Below, piece by piece: positions 20,906-23,294 of a stretch of DNA of 23,294 nt. This stretch comes from Brachionus koreanus. Lineage: Eukaryota; Rotifera; Eurotatoria; Ploima; Brachionidae. How positions within the stretch are numbered: the stretch's first letter is position 1; each line of letters begins with the position of its first letter. The stretch is from NCBI GenBank assembly GCA_016987375.1, contig PJRA01000220.1, positions 105,851 through 129,144 of the forward strand, written 5' to 3'. The notes below the pieces were generated by a model. That model was given only the letters and a program-made list of their open reading frames with translations. It did not search any database and was not told the DNA's origin. The position numbers were made by a program, and so were the translations under genes.

Positions 20906-21526
20906 AACCACCTCTTCCAATTGAGCGTGCAATTGCTTTGAATAATTTTTCATGGCCATTTTATTTCCTTTTTTGACTTTTTTGAATACATCTTCGACTT
21001 CCCAAGTCCACCAAACCTGATTAGTAGCTAAAACAACCATGCCTTGATAGTCATACATCCATTGAATTCGACTTTTTTGATATCTGTAGTAGTAAACTGC
21101 CTATTTGGTTATCAATCTGTTTGTTCGTCTCATTTCGGCCAAAACTTTGGTCATCCAGTCTTCTACACGGCCCTCAGTGACCACATGCTGTCTGAATTCC
21201 ATTACTTCATTTTCGGCAGATATCATCGCCTGGGCTGTCGTGACATTATCAGAGTTCTTTACTAATCTCAAACTAGCTATATTATCGTACATTTTTATCA
21301 TATGCTCTTGAACACATGACGGGTCACTGCTGCCCAAAATACTAAGCAATTCGTCGTCTGAAATGAAAAAAAATCTTGGGAATGCATTACGCTTCGAGTC
21401 CAAATAATCGTTTAGACTTTTTTGATATTTTTCCAAGCCAGTGCCAATTGTTTGCAAGTCTTGTAAGCGGTTTGATGCGTGACAAGCTTTTTTTATGTTT
21501 GGCTCTCTTTGAGTTTCAGTCATAAT
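20906..21526 (-). pseudogene. isolated axonemal dynein heavy-chain exon with a nonsense codon
   Basis: Axonemal dynein heavy chains are the motor subunits of ciliary arms. This minus-strand unit is 621 bases (207 codons), opens after AATAG| and ends at GTT|GTAAAA, so both splice sites are intact and phase 0. It encodes linker/stem sequence: ACHASNRLQDLQTIGTGLEK, SLNDYLDSKRNAFPRFFFIS, DDELLSILGSSDPSCVQEHM, EGRVEDWMTKVLAEMRRTNR and NQVWWTWEVEDVFKKVKKGN. A TAG at 21103-21101 stands where dyneins have Glu (LITK-E-A), so the copy cannot be translated through. No other dynein exon is visible within the window, and an unrelated gene occupies the upstream side, so this is a stray copy rather than part of a local gene. 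Its near-intact frame suggests recent duplication. I do not assign the dynein subtype. Confidence 0.85.
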
Positions 21527-21624
21527 CTATTTTTTTTATTAAAAAAAATAAAAATTAATTTCTTATGGCTTAATTTATTAATATAATTTAGTAATCGTCA
21601 CTCAGATATTTTTTTTTAAAAATT

Positions 21625-21700
21625 AACGGTATTTTACGTAAATTTACTACATTTTTTTACCTTTTTTTACGTAAATTATGGTAAATTTTAATTAAAAAGT
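21625..21700. repeat. TTTACGTAAA-type motif block, right of the dynein exon
   Basis: It contains ACGGTATTTTACGTAAATTT and TTTTTACGTAAATTATGG. The word ACGGTATTTTAC is shared, in the same orientation, with the left block (20895-20906). It lies between the dynein exon and the 3' end of the minus-strand gene 21890-22957. Confidence 0.6.
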
Positions 21701-21822
21701 GTAAAAATACGGAAATATTTTGTTATTTTGAAATTTTTTATTTAAAAGAGTTTGAAAATGAAAGTAATTAATTCTTTTTTGAATGCTCAGGCTAAAGTAC
21801 AAATGGAATAAAAAGTTTTTAA

Positions 21823-21828
21823 TTTATT
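21823..21828 (-). terminator. polyadenylation signal of the 21890-22957 gene
   Basis: TTTATT on the plus strand reads AATAAA on the minus strand, about 62 bases after the TAG at 21892-21890. Confidence 0.4.
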
Positions 21829-21889
21829 TTTTGGCGCATTTCGCCATTTTAATTGAATTAGCAGCCTTTTCCCACGCTTTTTTAAAGCT

Positions 21890-22957
21890 CTAGTTTTTGG
21901 GAACATACTTTAAAAGCTCATCTTATTTTACAAAAATTTTCATAAAAATAAAAAATAACTTCAAATAATAATTTTACTTTTAGTTTCTAATATTTGGCTT
22001 GGATATTTAGATTGGTAATATGCCAGCGTTTGATTAGTGTCATCATTAAACCTCCTTTCGAGTTCACATCTAAAAAATTTGTAAACTCTTTATTATTAAC
22101 TTTTTAATAAAAAAAAAACTATTGATTTAATCATTTTGCTTTTATTTATAGAAAATTTTGTACTTGATTCATTTGTACTTGAACTTGTTCTAGGAACTTT
22201 TTTACTTTTTTAAACAAAAAAAAACTTTTTTAGATTGGATCCCAGTTCTCTCGCCCTTAAAATATCCTTAGTCTCCTTTTGATCTTCGTTTAACTTCAAA
22301 ATATTTGAATTTAACCTAAATAAATTCTCGTTAAATGAAGATATAGCTTTTTCAACTGAATTAAAACCCAGGCCGTTAGTTTCTTTAAATTTACCAGTCT
22401 AAAAAATAAAGAATGTAAAAATAAAGAGTGTAACTCAATAATAAAAGTCTATGCATAAACTTTGATAATTAAAATCTTAAATAAAAAATTAAATTTTTAA
22501 GTTTGATAAAATTTTCAAAAGTCTTGTATAGATATTTTTAATAATTTTACTTTTGTTTTAGGAACTTTGAATATTTTTGAGCATTGAATCGTTGCATTAA
22601 CAATAAGATGTTTTTTTTCATGTTCATGCACTAAAGATATTCTTGTTCCCTGTAAAAGCTAAAAGGAAATTTTTGAAATTTTAAATAATAAACCATTTGT
22701 TATAAAAAAAACCTCATGCTTTTCGAGTGGTTCGAGAATTTTAATAATATCAATACTATCTGATTTAAGAAATGAAACGGTTTTTGTCGTTTTCTATTTC
22801 GTATATGATTGCAATCATTTCTAAATCATCTTCTTTCTTAATTTTTTTGCTAACTTTTCTCTTCATGTTCGGAATCACTGGTTGTAATAAATTCATCCAC
22901 AGTTTTTGTTTTTCTTTTTGATTTTTTTTCATTTTTTGGTTTTGGCTTAGGAGCCAT
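21890..22957 (-). CDS. unrecognised small lysine-rich protein, five exons, first exon frameshifted
   Basis: I do not recognise the family. Proposed minus-strand exons are 22957-22713, 22649-22551, 22398-22226, 22069-21978 and 21921-21890. The later junctions are GT-AG and phase-consistent: exon 3 ends AA|A giving Lys, and exon 4 ends A|AT giving Asn. Recognisable segments are MAPKPKPKNEKKSKRKTK at the start, then RISLVHEHEKKHLIVNATIQ in exon 2, NSVEKAISSFNENLFRLNSN in exon 3 and CELERRFNDDTNQTLAYYQS in exon 4. The protein would be about 212 aa, basic at the N-terminus and helical later. Exon 1 needs two single-base corrections: the frame hits TAG at 22852-22850 and shifts again near 22765. 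Dropping one base at each point leaves 243 bases, in phase with exon 2. These may be assembly indels in homopolymers, real mutations or a missed intron. After the terminal TAG, a further 21 codons stay open in frame. Confidence 0.6.
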
Positions 22958-23029
22958 TTTACTATATAATATTTCAGAGAATAAAATGAAAAAAATAAAT
23001 TTCAACAGTTTTATATAGCTAAATTAGTT

Positions 23030-23149
23030 ATGGCTCCTTTCAAGAGTCTTTGTGAAGCTCGTGAAAAAAATAAAGAAAGCAAAAGAGAAAAATTTAAAAA
23101 GCAAATTTTTTATTTGAATAAAAATATAATATTTTTAATTTTCATTTGA
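23030..23149 (+). CDS. possible first exon of a divergent gene, partial
   Basis: ATG at 23030 opens MAPFKSLCEAREKNKESKRE, a charged start, and the frame stays open to TGA at 23147. A TTGCAG acceptor-like sequence at 23155-23160 suggests that coding may be spliced onward toward the window edge (possible donors at about 23048-23066), so the last codons shown are probably intron. It is head-to-head with the 22957 minus-strand gene, with only 72 bases between the two ATGs, which implies a shared promoter. The product is unknown and the window ends before more can be read. Confidence 0.35.
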   Translation: MAPFKSLCEAREKNKESKREKFKKQIFYLNKNIIFLIFI

Positions 23150-23294
23150 AAATTTTGCAGCTTTCAAATTGCAAACAAGCTGTTCCATCAACAAGCGTAT
23201 TATTTCATTTTTAAGTCAAAAATTAAACATTTTTTAATCTTTTGTTTAGTACATTAAAAGGATCCTTTCAGAAAAAAACAGAGAGAGGGTTACT

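Noticed and set aside
21101..21103. TAG recoded as an amino acid (non-standard code), since it sits at a conserved Glu in the dynein exon
   Set aside because: The HES gene terminates with TAG directly after WRPW, where the family always ends, so TAG is a normal stop in this genome.
21044..21311. plus-strand frames over the dynein exon
   Set aside because: Antisense shadows; the minus-strand dynein similarity explains the sequence.
20906..21526. processed (reverse-transcribed) dynein pseudogene
   Set aside because: Similarity is limited to one segment whose edges coincide with AG and GT splice dinucleotides, and there is no poly-A tail, so it is a DNA-level exon copy.

Overview
The window looks like nuclear DNA of a small invertebrate animal with a very AT-rich genome (roughly three quarters A+T by eye). 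It is eukaryotic: coding sequence is split by short GT-AG introns (mostly about 50-150 bases), AATAAA signals follow the stop codons, and there are animal-specific genes (a tektin, a Hairy/E(spl)-type bHLH-Orange-WRPW repressor, an axonemal dynein exon) and animal-type LINEs. A rotifer-like lophotrochozoan would fit the compact introns and composition, but that placement is inference.

Layout. (1) 623-1864, minus: a three-exon gene for a 354-residue, lysine-rich protein that I do not recognise. (2) 2290-5000: transposon debris, namely a broken LINE reverse transcriptase (minus) and a well-delimited 1118-bp hAT-type non-autonomous transposon (3842-4959) with inverted termini and a perfect 8-bp target duplication. 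(3) 5324-6964, plus: a complete four-exon tektin-1 gene (403 aa) with an RFX X-box-like element 184 bases upstream of its ATG. (4) 6965-13335: about 6.4 kb without a convincing gene, holding an inverted-repeat element near 8592-8928, a 184-bp MITE with 8-bp target duplication (9336-9519) and two LINE remnants. (5) 13336-14237, plus: an intronless HES-family repressor (241 aa) with a TATA box, bHLH, Orange domain and C-terminal WRPW. (6) 14240-20730: another about 6.5 kb non-coding stretch with two more LINE remnants. (7) 20740-21760: an isolated, phase-0/phase-0 exon of an axonemal dynein heavy chain (minus), broken by one TAG codon and bordered on both sides by blocks of a TTTACGTAAA-type motif. 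(8) 21823-22957, minus: a five-exon unknown gene whose first exon carries two apparent frameshifts. It is head-to-head with a small plus-strand reading frame at 23030 that runs toward the window edge.

Functional theme. Tektin-1 and the dynein fragment are both parts of the ciliary axoneme, and the X-box fits RFX control of tektin-1. The HES gene lies alone in about 13 kb of gene-poor DNA, as is common for developmental regulators. Mobile elements account for much of the recognisable non-coding sequence. I saw no RNA gene, CRISPR array or defence system.
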